This document shows, one piece after another, positions 26,672-36,092 of a DNA stretch of 64,000 nt. Source of the stretch: Hyphomicrobiales bacterium (lineage in GTDB: Bacteria > Pseudomonadota > Alphaproteobacteria > Rhizobiales > Rhizobiaceae). Made by a program: the position numbers and the translations under genes. The stretch lies in contig JAAEOH010000356.1 in NCBI GenBank assembly GCA_024244645.1, forward strand, positions 1 to 64,000. The letters are read 5' to 3'. Numbering within the stretch: the stretch's first letter is position 1; each line of letters begins with the position of its first letter. Under the pieces are notes generated by a model, which saw nothing but the letters and a program-made list of their open reading frames with translations, ran no database searches and was not told the origin of the DNA.

Positions 26672-29035
26672 TCAGACTGTTGCAGCGTCTGTAAATGACG
26701 CGCGGCGACGGTCTACCGATGTATTGCCGTAGAGCGTCGTGCGCTGCCGTGACGGACGGCCGAGATTTTGCAGCAGTGCTTCCATTGCCTCGGGGGTCAT
26801 TTCCTGGCCGTGCTCCGCACCGGCAGAACGGGTAATTGTCTCGTTCATCAGGGTGCCGCCGATATCGTTGACGCCGGCGGAAAGACAGGCCGCGAGGCCT
26901 TCCGGTCCGAGTTTCACCCACGATGCCTGAATATTGGTGATGTGCGGGTGCAATGTCAGACGAGCGACTGCGTGTATCAGCAGCGCTTCGCGCCATGTCG
27001 GACCGCGGCGGCTGGCGCCCTTGAGATAGATCGGTGCTTCCATGTGCACGAAGGGCAGGGGCACAAACTCGCTGAAGCCGCCGGTACGCTGTTGCTGTTC
27101 GCGCAGCCGCAGAAGATGACGCGCCCAGTTCAACGGCCGGTCGATGTGGCCATACATGATCGTCGAGGTTGTCTTGAGCCCCAATCGGTGGGCGGTGTCG
27201 ACGACCTCGAACCATTCATTCGTGTTGATCTTGTCCGGACAGAGCCGAACGCGCACTTCGTCATCGAGAACCTCTGCAGCGGTGCCCGGAAGGCTTCCAA
27301 GACCCGCTTCGATCAGCTGGTCGAGAAAATCGGCAATCGGGATGCCCAGCGTCTGCGCGCCCTGATGGATCTCAAGCGGCGAGAACGCATGGACATGAAT
27401 ATCCGGCACTTCGGATTTGATGGCCTTCAGGATGTCGAGATAAGTCTGGCCGGTGTAGTTCGGATGAATGCCGCCTTGAAGACAGACTTCCACTGCGCCG
27501 CGATCCCACGCCTCCTTTGCGCGCCGGGTTATCTCCTCAAGGCTCAAATCATTGGGCTTGCCGCGCAGATTGTCGCTTGTCTTGCCTTTTGAAAATGCAC
27601 AGAACCGGCACTTGAAATAGCAGATGTTCGTGTAGTTGATGTTGCGTGTGACGACATAGCTGACCGTATCGCCGCAAACTCTGCGGCGCAGGGTGTCGGC
27701 GGCCCGCGCGACCTCCATGACTTCGCCGTTGCGGGCGGCCAGCAGACGTTCGATCTCGGGCAGCCGCAGATCTCCACCATCGACGGCCCTTTCAAGAATG
27801 CGGCCGAGTGCGCGGTCCTTGATAAAGCCGGGCGTGGTCAGGTTCTTCGGCAGCGGTAGGCCGGCGACGCCGGGGAACCAGCCGTCGGTACGTGCCAGGC
27901 CATCGGCGTCGATGGTATCCAGCACCGGTGCGCGCAGCCGGGCATCGAGCCACCGGTCGCCATCATGTGCAAATTGCGGATAAATGCCGAGCCTTTCAAC
28001 CAGGATTTTACCAGAGGATGCGGTGTCGCTCGCCAGGGTCTCCAAATGTGGCCAGGGTGCCTCCGGATTGACGTGGTCGGGGGTCACGGGCGAAACACCG
28101 CCCCAATCGTTGAGGCCGCTGGCGATCAGTTCGCTCGCAGAACCTGCCGACAGGTTGGGCGGTGCCTGGATCGACATGTCAGGTCCGAATATCAAACGGG
28201 CGACGGCAATCGTCCACTGAAGATCGGCCAGATCCGGCTCCGGAGCGCCTTCCATGCGCGTGCCCGGTTTGGCGCGAAAATTCTGAATGATGATTTCCTG
28301 CAGATGACCGTAGCGATCGTGCAACCGGCGCAGAGACAGCAGGCTCTCAATGCGTTCGCGGCGGGTTTCGCCGATGCCGATCAGGATACCGCTGGTGAAC
28401 GGCACCTTCTGCCGGCCGGCCTCCTCAATGGTCGCGAGCCGGACGGCCGGATCCTTGTCGGGCGAGCCATGATGGCAACCGCCGCGTTCCGTCAGGCGCG
28501 GAGACACGTTTTCCAGCATGATGCCCATCGACACGGAGACTTTCCGAAGGGCGGCGATTTCGTCAGCATCCATGACGCCGGGATTCAGATGCGGCAGCAG
28601 ACCGGTTTCGGCAAAGACCAGTTCGGCCATGGCGTGCAGATATTCGATCGTGCTGCCATAACCGTGATCGTCCAGCGCGCGGCGTGCGGCCGCATAGCGC
28701 AATTCGGGCTTGTCGCCGAGCGTAAACAGGGCCTCCTTGCAGCCGGCCGCCTTGCCTTGCCGGGCAATCTCCAGAACCTCCTGCGGGTTGAGATAGGCGG
28801 AGGCGAGCTTTTTGGGGGCCTTGGCAAAGGTGCAATAGTGACAGACATCGCGGCACAGTTGGGTGAGCGGTATGAACACCTTGCGCGAATAGCTGATCAG
28901 CCGGCCGTGGCCGATATCGCGTGTCGCCGCGGCACGGGCAAGCAGGGTGTCCTGCGGCTGATCGAGCAGGGCGTATGCGTCCGCATCGGAAAGGCGCTGC
29001 GCCATTTCGCCGGTGTTGATCATCATGGTGTTCAT
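26672..29035 (-). CDS. fbiC: FO synthase (fused CofG-CofH), F420 biosynthesis
   Basis: A 787-residue protein joining two radical SAM enzymes that together build FO (7,8-didemethyl-8-hydroxy-5-deazariboflavin) from a ribityl-aminouracil and tyrosine. The CofG half has 'CRDVCHYCTFA' near residue 61. The CofH half has 'CYFKCRFCAFSKG' near 472. Length and order match actinobacterial FbiC rather than the separate archaeal proteins. FbiC has no known use except making F420 (or FO for photolyases). It is the last gene of the 11-gene operon and overlaps cofC by 4 bp. F420 genes are uncommon in proteobacteria. Confidence 0.95.
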   Translation of the reverse strand: MNTMMINTGEMAQRLSDADAYALLDQPQDTLLARAAATRDIGHGRLISYSRKVFIPLTQLCRDVCHYCTFAKAPKKLASAYLNPQEVLEIARQGKAAGCKEALFTLGDKPELRYAAARRALDDHGYGSTIEYLHAMAELVFAETGLLPHLNPGVMDADEIAALRKVSVSMGIMLENVSPRLTERGGCHHGSPDKDPAVRLATIEEAGRQKVPFTSGILIGIGETRRERIESLLSLRRLHDRYGHLQEIIIQNFRAKPGTRMEGAPEPDLADLQWTIAVARLIFGPDMSIQAPPNLSAGSASELIASGLNDWGGVSPVTPDHVNPEAPWPHLETLASDTASSGKILVERLGIYPQFAHDGDRWLDARLRAPVLDTIDADGLARTDGWFPGVAGLPLPKNLTTPGFIKDRALGRILERAVDGGDLRLPEIERLLAARNGEVMEVARAADTLRRRVCGDTVSYVVTRNINYTNICYFKCRFCAFSKGKTSDNLRGKPNDLSLEEITRRAKEAWDRGAVEVCLQGGIHPNYTGQTYLDILKAIKSEVPDIHVHAFSPLEIHQGAQTLGIPIADFLDQLIEAGLGSLPGTAAEVLDDEVRVRLCPDKINTNEWFEVVDTAHRLGLKTTSTIMYGHIDRPLNWARHLLRLREQQQRTGGFSEFVPLPFVHMEAPIYLKGASRRGPTWREALLIHAVARLTLHPHITNIQASWVKLGPEGLAACLSAGVNDIGGTLMNETITRSAGAEHGQEMTPEAMEALLQNLGRPSRQRTTLYGNTSVDRRRASFTDAATV

Positions 29036-29697
29036 GCTGCTCCCCTGTCGATCAGCTGGCTGGTCACAGAGCCACGCAATTGACCAAGAAATTCATGCGT
29101 TGCGCCACAGGTGGTCTGCATTGCCAGATCGTGAAGATCTGACGATGTGTCGATATCGAGTGCCAGACCCGGGGCCTCGAGTATCTGCGGCCGGAGTCCG
29201 CATGCATGCGACGCGTATTTGTAACCGGAGAAGCTGTCTGGTCCGAAAGCGGGGCGAATAACGTCTCTTTGAGACAGAAACAGTCCGTTGGTGCCTTGCA
29301 GGTCGCGTGCCGCGGCGAGACGGATGTGGCGCTTGTCAGCGGCCGCCGGCGCAGTCAGCGCAGCTATTTCAGGGCCGGTTGCGAGCGGAATGTCGCCGGG
29401 CAACACGGTAACATTGCTGTTGGCGGAAACCTCTGCCAGTCCGAGCATGACCGCTTCATTGTAGCCTTTTGCCTGTTGCTCACAAACCGGTCGCGCGTTG
29501 TATTTGCGGGCGATGTCGAAAACCGTGTCATCGCTCGCAACAACCCAGAGTTTGCCGTGATCGATCCGGACGACGGTGGCCAGAAGATCCTCCAGCATGG
29601 CAAGCACAAGTCCGACCCGCTCGGAAGGGGTAAGGACCGGTGCGAGGCGCTGTTTGGCGAGCGTCAGGCTCTTTATTGGAATTATGATCTCGGTCAT
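29032..29697 (-). CDS. cofC: 2-phospho-L-lactate (or PEP/3PG) guanylyltransferase
   Basis: A 221-residue nucleotidyltransferase of the CofC/FbiD family. It activates a three-carbon phospho-acid with GTP to make the donor for CofD. 'IIIPIKSLTLAKQRLAPVLTPSER' (a P-loop-like GTP site), 'VTVLPGDIPLAT', 'RDLQGTNGLFL' and 'FSGYKYASHACGLRPQILEAPGLALDIDT' match the family along its length. Sequence inspection cannot tell whether it uses 2-phospholactate, phosphoenolpyruvate or 3-phosphoglycerate, so the F420 variant made is open. It overlaps both neighbours by 4 bp. Confidence 0.92.
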   Translation of the reverse strand: MTEIIIPIKSLTLAKQRLAPVLTPSERVGLVLAMLEDLLATVVRIDHGKLWVVASDDTVFDIARKYNARPVCEQQAKGYNEAVMLGLAEVSANSNVTVLPGDIPLATGPEIAALTAPAAADKRHIRLAAARDLQGTNGLFLSQRDVIRPAFGPDSFSGYKYASHACGLRPQILEAPGLALDIDTSSDLHDLAMQTTCGATHEFLGQLRGSVTSQLIDRGAA

Positions 29698-30656
29698 CGT
29701 TCAAGTCCCCCACTCAGCCGGGCAGCAAATTCGACGGTCCTGCCAGCCAGTTCGACGCGGTCGTTCAGGTCGTTCATGACGGTTTGAGCGACCTCGACGT
29801 GCATTCCCATATCGGCAATTTCAGGCGCATGGTGCGCGTCCTTTTCATCGATGACCAGCCCGTCGATAAAACCCTGATAGTGACGCGCGATTTCAACGGC
29901 GGAGGCTGGCATGCCAAGTTCAGCCATCATCTTTGCCGCGGGACCCTTGAGCGCTTCACCGCCAACTATCGGCGATACGGCGACAATAGGCGCTTTGCTT
30001 TCGCGCAGCGCGTCACGCATGCCAGGCACCGCTAGGATAGGGGCAACGCTCACAAATGGGTTCGACGGTGCAATGACAATTGCAGCCGGATTGTCGCGGA
30101 GCGCGGATATCAGAGCCGGATTGGGCAGAGCCTTTTCAATGCCGACAAATGCAAATCCCGTGACTTTCGGCGCGCATTGCTCGCGGACAAAATAGTGCTG
30201 AAATGTGAGCCGGCCCTCGGCGGTATCGACCATGGTCGCCACAGATTGATCGCACATCGGCACGATAGGAACCGTGATGCCCAGAACGCCGGAAACGTAA
30301 GCGGTCACTTCACTCGGGCTTGCACCGTTTTTCAAGCGATCCGTTCGATAGACATGAAGGGCAAGATCACGGTCGCCGAGATTGAACCAGTCGGCGCCGC
30401 CGATCTCACGCATGGCTTCCATGAAATTCCAGCTTTCGCCGGCACGGCCCCAGCCGCGCTCCTTATCGGCGAGATTCGACAATGTGTAGATCACCGTATC
30501 AGTGTCTGGGCAGATACGCAGACCGAAATGATCGAAATCGTCGCCGGTATTGGTTACGACCAGCAGCCGTTCCGCAGGCAATGTGTGGGTCAGGCCAAGC
30601 ACCAGTTTTGCGCCGCCGACGCCGCCGGAAAGTGCGATGATGCGGTCGGCGCTCAT
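29694..30656 (-). CDS. cofD: 2-phospho-L-lactate transferase CofD/FbiA
   Basis: A 320-residue enzyme that joins FO to the activated phospho-acid, giving F420-0 or dehydro-F420-0. 'IIALSGGVGGAKLVLGL' at the N-terminus binds the nucleotide donor. 'NTGDDFDHFGLRICPDTDTVIYTLSNLAD' and 'GDRDLALHVYRTDRLKNG' are family-defining. It sits between cofE and cofC with 4-bp overlaps, showing that the cofactor enzymes are translated together. Confidence 0.94.
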   Translation of the reverse strand: MSADRIIALSGGVGGAKLVLGLTHTLPAERLLVVTNTGDDFDHFGLRICPDTDTVIYTLSNLADKERGWGRAGESWNFMEAMREIGGADWFNLGDRDLALHVYRTDRLKNGASPSEVTAYVSGVLGITVPIVPMCDQSVATMVDTAEGRLTFQHYFVREQCAPKVTGFAFVGIEKALPNPALISALRDNPAAIVIAPSNPFVSVAPILAVPGMRDALRESKAPIVAVSPIVGGEALKGPAAKMMAELGMPASAVEIARHYQGFIDGLVIDEKDAHHAPEIADMGMHVEVAQTVMNDLNDRVELAGRTVEFAARLSGGLER

Positions 30657-31432
30657 CGAAACAAATCCTCCGAAATGTCGCGGATCAGGTCCGCAGCGGG
30701 CCGGTTGGGTGCGTTGTCCGCCGCGCTGAAGTCAAGCCCGCGGATCAGCGCCAGAGGCCGTCCCTCTGCTCCCTGACCCTGAACGAGAGAGGCGGCGGCG
30801 GCCAGCTCATCGGCAATGGCCTGCTGGCTGACCTGCAATTCACGTCTGAACATATCCTTTTCGCCGCGCCGGTCCCAGAGGCTCGGCACTCCGGCGGAAC
30901 CAAGCGCCACCCCGGTGGTTCCGAGCCGCCACGGGCGGCCAAAACTGTCATTGATGAGCACGCCCACCTCGGCTCCGGTGCGGGTACAGAGCTGCTCGCG
31001 CAGCGCGTCGCAGGACCGGTCCGGATCGAGGGGCAGGAGCAGCACATTTTCCTCGCCGTCGCTGGAGGCGACGTTGGATGCGTCAATGCCGGCATTGGCC
31101 ATGATCCAGCCGCGATGATGTTCGGTGATCAGAACGCCAGGTACCTGGCGTAAAACAGATTTGCTCTCAGTCAGGATGAGTTCAACCAGCCGTGGGTCCT
31201 TGTCCGTCGCATGGGCAAGATCCACTGCCCGCTTGCCGGGGACGATGGTGTTGAGATCAACCAGACGGCCCTCCGATTTAGAGACGATCTTTTGCGCCAG
31301 AACAACAATGTCGCCGTTTTCAAGCGTCATGCCGTTGGCCTTCAGGGCATCGCCGACAATGGTTGCCAGATCGTCTCCGGGAACGATCATCGGAACCTTG
31401 TCGAGCGCCTCGATGGTCAACGCCTTGGTCAT
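30653..31432 (-). CDS. cofE: F420-0:gamma-L-glutamate ligase
   Basis: A 259-residue CofE enzyme that adds gamma-linked glutamates to F420-0 using GTP. 'GDIVVLAQKIVSKSEGRLVDL', 'GWIMANAGIDASNV' and 'LINDSFGRPWRLGTTGVALG' are characteristic. It has the length of archaeal CofE and lacks the C-terminal FMN/nitroreductase-like domain of actinobacterial FbiB. A separate reductase would therefore be needed if the cell makes dehydro-F420-0, and none is seen in the window. It starts 8 bp after fno. Confidence 0.92.
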   Translation of the reverse strand: MTKALTIEALDKVPMIVPGDDLATIVGDALKANGMTLENGDIVVLAQKIVSKSEGRLVDLNTIVPGKRAVDLAHATDKDPRLVELILTESKSVLRQVPGVLITEHHRGWIMANAGIDASNVASSDGEENVLLLPLDPDRSCDALREQLCTRTGAEVGVLINDSFGRPWRLGTTGVALGSAGVPSLWDRRGEKDMFRRELQVSQQAIADELAAAASLVQGQGAEGRPLALIRGLDFSAADNAPNRPAADLIRDISEDLFR

Positions 31433-31439
31433 GTTGCTG

Positions 31440-32114
31440 TCAGCCCTCGGCGGGGGCCGGATTGCCGGTGATGCGGATGCCGGCGCCGGGGATCTTGTAG
31501 TGGCCGTTGATGAATATCAGAGCCGATGTCAGCGCTTCGGCGATGGCGGAATTGTCGATCCGTCCGGCGTGCCATGCCTTCATTCCGCCATCGGTCGCCA
31601 GCTTCACGACCGCCTCGCGTGCCGCTGGATCGTTGCCGCAGACCAGCACATCGCAGTCTATAGCGTGATCAAGCTCGGCAAGATGGGCCGCGGCCACATT
31701 CTGAAAGGCAGAAACGACCCGCACTCCTTCACCGAGCGTCTGCTGCACGGCCTTGGCGACCGAGCCGCCCTCGGGAAGCTGCACGGTGCGCACTTTCGGA
31801 GGCATCAGCGGAACCGTGACATCGATCAGGATCTTGCCGTCGAGGTGCGGGCGAATGGTCTCCAGTGTTGCCGCGTGGCTGGCATAGGGCACCGTCATTG
31901 CGACAATGTCGCCCTTAGCTGCCGCCGCAGCGTTTTCAAGGCCTGAAATCTCGGTTCCTGCCCTGGCCGACAGCTCCGTTGCGATTTTATCTGCACGCTC
32001 GCCGTCACGCGATCCTATCGTCACGGTGTGACCGGCCCGGGCCCAGCGTAGCGCCAATCCGGCGCCCAGTGCGCCGGTGCCGCCGATGATTGCAATATTG
32101 GATTTGTCGGTCAC
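31440..32114 (-). CDS. fno: F420:NADP oxidoreductase (NADPH-dependent F420 reductase)
   Basis: A 224-residue Rossmann-fold protein that moves hydride between NADP(H) and F420. 'IAIIGGTGALGAGLALRWARAGHTVTIGSRDGERA' is the NADP site; the Ser-Arg after the second strand binds the 2'-phosphate. 'MTVPYASHAATLE' and 'ILIDVTVPL' are typical, and the protein ends in the Fno-like 'GAGIRITG'. In this operon it should recharge F420 to F420H2 from NADPH for the two luciferase-like enzymes, taking the place of the glucose-6-phosphate dehydrogenase used by mycobacteria. The same role is filled by NpdG in Rhodococcus picrate degradation. Confidence 0.9.
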   Translation of the reverse strand: MTDKSNIAIIGGTGALGAGLALRWARAGHTVTIGSRDGERADKIATELSARAGTEISGLENAAAAAKGDIVAMTVPYASHAATLETIRPHLDGKILIDVTVPLMPPKVRTVQLPEGGSVAKAVQQTLGEGVRVVSAFQNVAAAHLAELDHAIDCDVLVCGNDPAAREAVVKLATDGGMKAWHAGRIDNSAIAEALTSALIFINGHYKIPGAGIRITGNPAPAEG

Positions 32115-32143
32115 GGTTCAGTCCTCCAAACCAGTTTCAAAAT

Positions 32144-32575
32144 TCAATTGTTCTGTTGTGGCGGCTTGATGGCGTAACAGGCCCGTCCAACGGCTACCAG
32201 TTTTTCGCCGTCGTCGTAAATATCAACATCGACGAAGCCGGCGGTGCGGCCTGACCGACGCACCTTCGCTTTGGCCGTCAGGTCCGTATTTTGAGCCAGC
32301 CGCAAAAAATCGGTGCTGAAATTGAGTGTCAGCATGGGCCCGGCGGCAACTAGCATGAGCGCATAACAGCCGGTGATATCTACGAGCGAAGCAATGACCC
32401 CGCCATGCCACTGATCTGTGTCGGGCTGACGTTCGAATTCAGGGCACCAGCGCACTTTGAGGAGCAGTGTCTGCTGGTCATTGTCGACCTCCAGCACCTG
32501 CGGGCGAAACAGCTGGTGGTAGAGCGACCGGCTGATCTGCTCCTGAATGTCCGAAACCGTGAGATTGTTGCTCAT
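32144..32575 (-). CDS. PaaI-family hotdog thioesterase
   Basis: A 143-residue single hotdog domain. 'WHGGVIASLVDITGCYALMLVA' is the active-site helix region of PaaI-type thioesterases, and 'GRTAGFVDVDIYDDGEKLVAVGRACY' the following strands. It probably hydrolyses an acyl-CoA formed in the operon's pathway, or removes stalled CoA esters. It lies between fno and the first luciferase-like gene, 11 and 30 bp away. The substrate is unknown. Confidence 0.82.
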   Translation of the reverse strand: MSNNLTVSDIQEQISRSLYHQLFRPQVLEVDNDQQTLLLKVRWCPEFERQPDTDQWHGGVIASLVDITGCYALMLVAAGPMLTLNFSTDFLRLAQNTDLTAKAKVRRSGRTAGFVDVDIYDDGEKLVAVGRACYAIKPPQQNN

Positions 32576-32585
32576 CGTCCAGACC

Positions 32586-33518
32586 TCAGCCTGCAGTCAT
32601 TTTCTGCAGTTGCGGCAGAATTTCGGTGGCACATTTGTTGACATAATCCATGCGTTCTTCCGGCGGCATGACCAGCGCTATGATAATGTGGTTTGCGCCG
32701 GCCTGCACATATTCGCCGAGCTGCTCGACGATCCTGTCAGACGGGCCGTAGGCGCAATATTTGTCGACGATCTTTTCAAACGGCATGTTGAAGCGGAAGC
32801 TCAGCTGCTCGATGGCGCGGTTGCGGGCTTCCTGAACGTCGTCATGCATGCTGACATACATGAAGCTGGTGAAGGCAAAATCGTCGGCCAGTGGACGGTT
32901 GTATTCCTCGGCAAAGCCTTTGATCTTCTCTACTGATTCAGCCAGAAGATCGGGCGTGTACATATAGGGCTGCCAGCCGTCGCCCAGGCGCGCCGCGCGG
33001 CGCATTGCCGGATCGCTCCTGCCGCAGACCCACAAAGGCGGGCCGCCGGGCTGGTGTGGCGGAGGCAGCATGTCGACGTCCTCAAGCTTGAAGATTTCGC
33101 CGTCGTAGCTGAAGCGCTCGCCGCTCCAGTATTTGCGCATGATCTCGATGCCCTCATTGGCGCGTTTGCCGCGTTCCTTCATGGATACGCCACAGGCCTG
33201 GAATTCTCGCGGATAGTCGCCGCCAATCCCGACCGAAGCGACCAGACGGCCCTTTGAGAGGATATCAAGCGACGTCAGTTCTTTCGCCATGATTGTCGGA
33301 TGGCGCAGCGGCAGGATCAGTGTCGAAGGTATCAGCTTGATTTTTGTGGTGACTGCCGCGGCGTGGGCGAGCACCGTGACGACATCCAGTATCGGCCGGA
33401 AGAAAATCATATGTTCGCCAGTGGTCATGAAGTCGTAGCCGGCCTCTTCCACCCCGGTGAGCTGATGTGGCTCCCAGACATCTCCGTCGATGTGAAATCC
33501 GACCTGAACCCTAGCCAT
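32586..33518 (-). CDS. LLM-class F420-dependent oxidoreductase (first copy)
   Basis: A 310-residue TIM-barrel luciferase-like protein. 'GFHIDGDVWEPHQLTGVEEAGYDFMTTGEHM' at the N-terminus, 'TTKIKLIPSTLILPLRHPTIMAKELTSLDILSKGRLVASVGIGGDYPREF' in the middle and 'PPLWVCGRSDPAMRRAARLGDGWQPYMYTP' later match F420-dependent LLM enzymes. FMN-dependent members share this fold, but co-transcription with a full F420 pathway makes F420 the probable cofactor. It should oxidise or reduce an intermediate by hydride transfer. It differs clearly in sequence from the second copy at 35060-36079. Confidence 0.88.
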   Translation of the reverse strand: MARVQVGFHIDGDVWEPHQLTGVEEAGYDFMTTGEHMIFFRPILDVVTVLAHAAAVTTKIKLIPSTLILPLRHPTIMAKELTSLDILSKGRLVASVGIGGDYPREFQACGVSMKERGKRANEGIEIMRKYWSGERFSYDGEIFKLEDVDMLPPPHQPGGPPLWVCGRSDPAMRRAARLGDGWQPYMYTPDLLAESVEKIKGFAEEYNRPLADDFAFTSFMYVSMHDDVQEARNRAIEQLSFRFNMPFEKIVDKYCAYGPSDRIVEQLGEYVQAGANHIIIALVMPPEERMDYVNKCATEILPQLQKMTAG

Positions 33519-33547
33519 TTTATTCTCCTGTGTCTTTCGCCCGTTTG

Positions 33548-35050
33548 TCAGGCAGACTTTTGTTGCTCGATTTGTTCCTGGACGAGGATTTCAAGGTCAT
33601 CGCGGCGTACCTTTCCGATGGCCGTCAGCGGGATCGCATCGATCTCGGTTATGAACTCGGGCCATTTAGCCTTGTCCAAGCCGACATCTTCGCAGTGCGC
33701 ACGCAGATCATTCAATGTTACGGGTCCGACTGCCACGACCACCGCTGCGAGCCGCGAACCGAGCCGGTCATCGGGATAACCGACAATCGAGACATCGGTC
33801 ACCGACGGGTGTCCGAGGAGCACGTTTTCGATCTCGAGAGGGGAAATGTTCTCGCCGCCACGCAGGATGATATCGCGGGCCCGGCCGATCATGCGAATAT
33901 AGCCGTCCGGCCGCTGTTCGGCGGCGTCACCGGTGGCGTACCAGCCGTCGGGCTTCAAACGTCCGCCTGGATCACCGCTCCAGTAGCCCTTCATCATCTG
34001 CTCGGGGCTGTGCAGTTCAAGCTCGCCGTCGACGACCCGTGTTGTCGTGCCGGGCAGGGCAATGCCGTCGGTATCCAATCGGTGCTCAAGCGCTGCATCC
34101 AGCGGAACTGCGGTGACAGCGCCTGCCTCCGAAGTGCCGAAATAGGACCAGATCTGGCAATGGGGTAAAGCCTTGAGGCCGCGATTGACCAGGGGTCGCG
34201 GCACCGGCGCGCCGGCGGACGGAAAGAAGCGCAGGGTCTTAATGCGATCGACACCGTTTTCCTCTGCCCAGGTTACCATATCCATGAGAAAGGGGGTCGG
34301 AGCGACCGTGAATGCGCATCCGTACCGTTCGATAAGGTCTACCGCAGTTTCGATGCGCCAGCGTGGAACGAGAACCATGACGGAATTGAGCATCAAGGAC
34401 AGGCGCACGCCGAAGAGCAGCGCGACAGCGTGACCGACCGGCGAGGATACAAGGATCGGGTCATCGGCAGTCAGACCGAAATGCTGTGCGAAGACTTCCG
34501 TCTGCCGTTCCAGCGTCGCGGCCGTGTGCTTGGCGGCTTTTGGTGTGCCGGTTGTGCCTGAGGTGCAGGCCAGCCAGACGATCTCATCCGGCGCGCGGGC
34601 GACGGGCCTGTCAGGACCGATTGGAGCTTCTTCATCGGGGCGGAAACGCCGGTCGCCCAGTTGGTCGAAGAGCGGATTGTCGCCGACAAGGTGCTCCGTC
34701 AGGATGACGCAACTGGCGTCAAGGATTTCGGCTAGCTCGGTGATGCTGGTTCCGGCCGCCCAGGGCAGATTTACCAGGACGGCACCGCACAGGCGGATTG
34801 CCAGATAATCGACCACAAACTCAATGGCGTTGGGCCGCGCGACAATGACCCGGCTGCCGGGTGTGACGCCCTGTGCAATCAACTGTCCGGCACGAGCCCT
34901 CGAGCGGGCGATGAGTTCCCCAACGGAAACCTCCCGGTCGGGTTCTGCTATGGCCAGTGAATCGGGGTCGCGGCTGCAAAGACGTGACCATTCCTCGGCT
35001 ACGTAATCCCGTTCGACGCCAGTATCATCCATGTGTGCGCTTGTGGTCAT
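33548..35050 (-). CDS. Class I AMP-forming acyl-CoA synthetase
   Basis: A 500-residue ANL enzyme. The P-loop-like 'LACTSGTTGTPKAAKHT' lies near residue 156, 'YFGTSEAGAVTAVPL' near 300, 'DGWYATGDAAEQRPDGYIRMIGRARDIILRGGENISPLEIENVLLGHP' near 375-425, and the catalytic lysine in 'IPLTAIGKVRRDDLE' at the C-terminus. It would activate a carboxylic acid as its CoA thioester. It stands between the two LLM genes in the F420 operon (10 and 30 bp gaps), so a CoA-bound substrate or intermediate is likely. Which acid is not deducible. Confidence 0.88.
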   Translation of the reverse strand: MTTSAHMDDTGVERDYVAEEWSRLCSRDPDSLAIAEPDREVSVGELIARSRARAGQLIAQGVTPGSRVIVARPNAIEFVVDYLAIRLCGAVLVNLPWAAGTSITELAEILDASCVILTEHLVGDNPLFDQLGDRRFRPDEEAPIGPDRPVARAPDEIVWLACTSGTTGTPKAAKHTAATLERQTEVFAQHFGLTADDPILVSSPVGHAVALLFGVRLSLMLNSVMVLVPRWRIETAVDLIERYGCAFTVAPTPFLMDMVTWAEENGVDRIKTLRFFPSAGAPVPRPLVNRGLKALPHCQIWSYFGTSEAGAVTAVPLDAALEHRLDTDGIALPGTTTRVVDGELELHSPEQMMKGYWSGDPGGRLKPDGWYATGDAAEQRPDGYIRMIGRARDIILRGGENISPLEIENVLLGHPSVTDVSIVGYPDDRLGSRLAAVVVAVGPVTLNDLRAHCEDVGLDKAKWPEFITEIDAIPLTAIGKVRRDDLEILVQEQIEQQKSA

Positions 35051-35059
35051 GCCGCCCCA

Positions 35060-36079
35060 CTAGATTTTTTTGATTTCGGCAATCAGCTTGCCGACTTGCT
35101 CGTCGGACAGCCCGTCGAACCAGGTTTCATCGATCTGAATCCGGTCGACTTTTCCGCCGTAGCGCTTCTTCAGCGCACCCGGCAACGCATCCGGCTTGGC
35201 GATCACCGCATAGGCCTCCAGCATCTCGTCGGTTACGAGATTGCCCATCTCCTCCCACTTGTTTTCACGGGTCATGGCCGCGAAATCCTCCTGGCTGACG
35301 GTCCAGCCGTGCATTGACAGCATTTCCTTGTATTCGGGCGTCGAAGCATAGAGCGCCACGCGCTCTTTCAGCCCCTTGACCACCTTGTCGATGCCGGCAT
35401 CCGACGTGGCGCAGCCGATAAAGCCGTAACCGCCGAGGTTGAGGTCTTTCAGCTTCCGGCCCGAGCGCTCCAGGCCGATCTCAAGGTTCGGCAGCATGAC
35501 CTCCTCGTGCCATTTCCAGGTGATCGGATCGCCGGGAAGATGGCCATCGGCAAGCTCGCCACACAGGCGGCACATGTATTTGTTGATCGCGGCCAGATGT
35601 ATCTCGGGGAACCCGGATTCCAGCGGCCCCGGGTTGTAGTAGGGGATCATCAGATTGTGCTTGTAATAGATTCCGTCATAGTCGAGTTTGGTGCCGTTTT
35701 GCCAGCAGTCCCAGATCGCACGCAGCGCGTTAATGTAGTCCTTCATTCGCCTTACGGGTGGCTGAAAATCCATGCCGAAGCGACGGGTCAGATGCGCCTT
35801 GATCTGGGAACCGATACCCAGCTGAAACCGGCCTCCCGACAATTCGTTCAGTGACCAGGCGTCATAGGCGGTGGCCATCGGGCTGCGCGGGAAGGCGACA
35901 AACACGCCCGTCATCATCTTGATCCTTTCGGTCACCATCGCACCGGCGGCAGCCGAAAGCGTCGGGGGAACGGTGAGTTCCAGAAGGGTGGTGCCGTCAT
36001 AGCCGATCCGTTCCGCCCGGGCGATCGCATCGGGTATAGCGGAAAGCTTCTTTGGCCGAACCATGGAATAAACGTGCAT
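35060..36079 (-). CDS. LLM-class F420-dependent oxidoreductase (second copy)
   Basis: About 339 residues from ATG 36079 (RBS GGAGTAGGG); the ORF track's 69 additional residues overlap hyuB and are not real. 'KLSAIPDAIARAERIGYDGTTLLE' and 'TERIKMMTGVFVAFPRSPMATAYDAWSLNELSGGRFQLGIGSQIKAHLTRRFG' are typical of F420-dependent LLM enzymes (methylene-tetrahydromethanopterin-reductase-like group). 'ELADGHLPGDPITW' follows further on. It starts 13 bp after hyuB. With the first LLM copy it gives the operon two hydride-transfer steps. Confidence 0.88.
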   Translation of the reverse strand: MHVYSMVRPKKLSAIPDAIARAERIGYDGTTLLELTVPPTLSAAAGAMVTERIKMMTGVFVAFPRSPMATAYDAWSLNELSGGRFQLGIGSQIKAHLTRRFGMDFQPPVRRMKDYINALRAIWDCWQNGTKLDYDGIYYKHNLMIPYYNPGPLESGFPEIHLAAINKYMCRLCGELADGHLPGDPITWKWHEEVMLPNLEIGLERSGRKLKDLNLGGYGFIGCATSDAGIDKVVKGLKERVALYASTPEYKEMLSMHGWTVSQEDFAAMTRENKWEEMGNLVTDEMLEAYAVIAKPDALPGALKKRYGGKVDRIQIDETWFDGLSDEQVGKLIAEIKKI

Positions 36080-36092
36080 TTGCCCTACTCCG

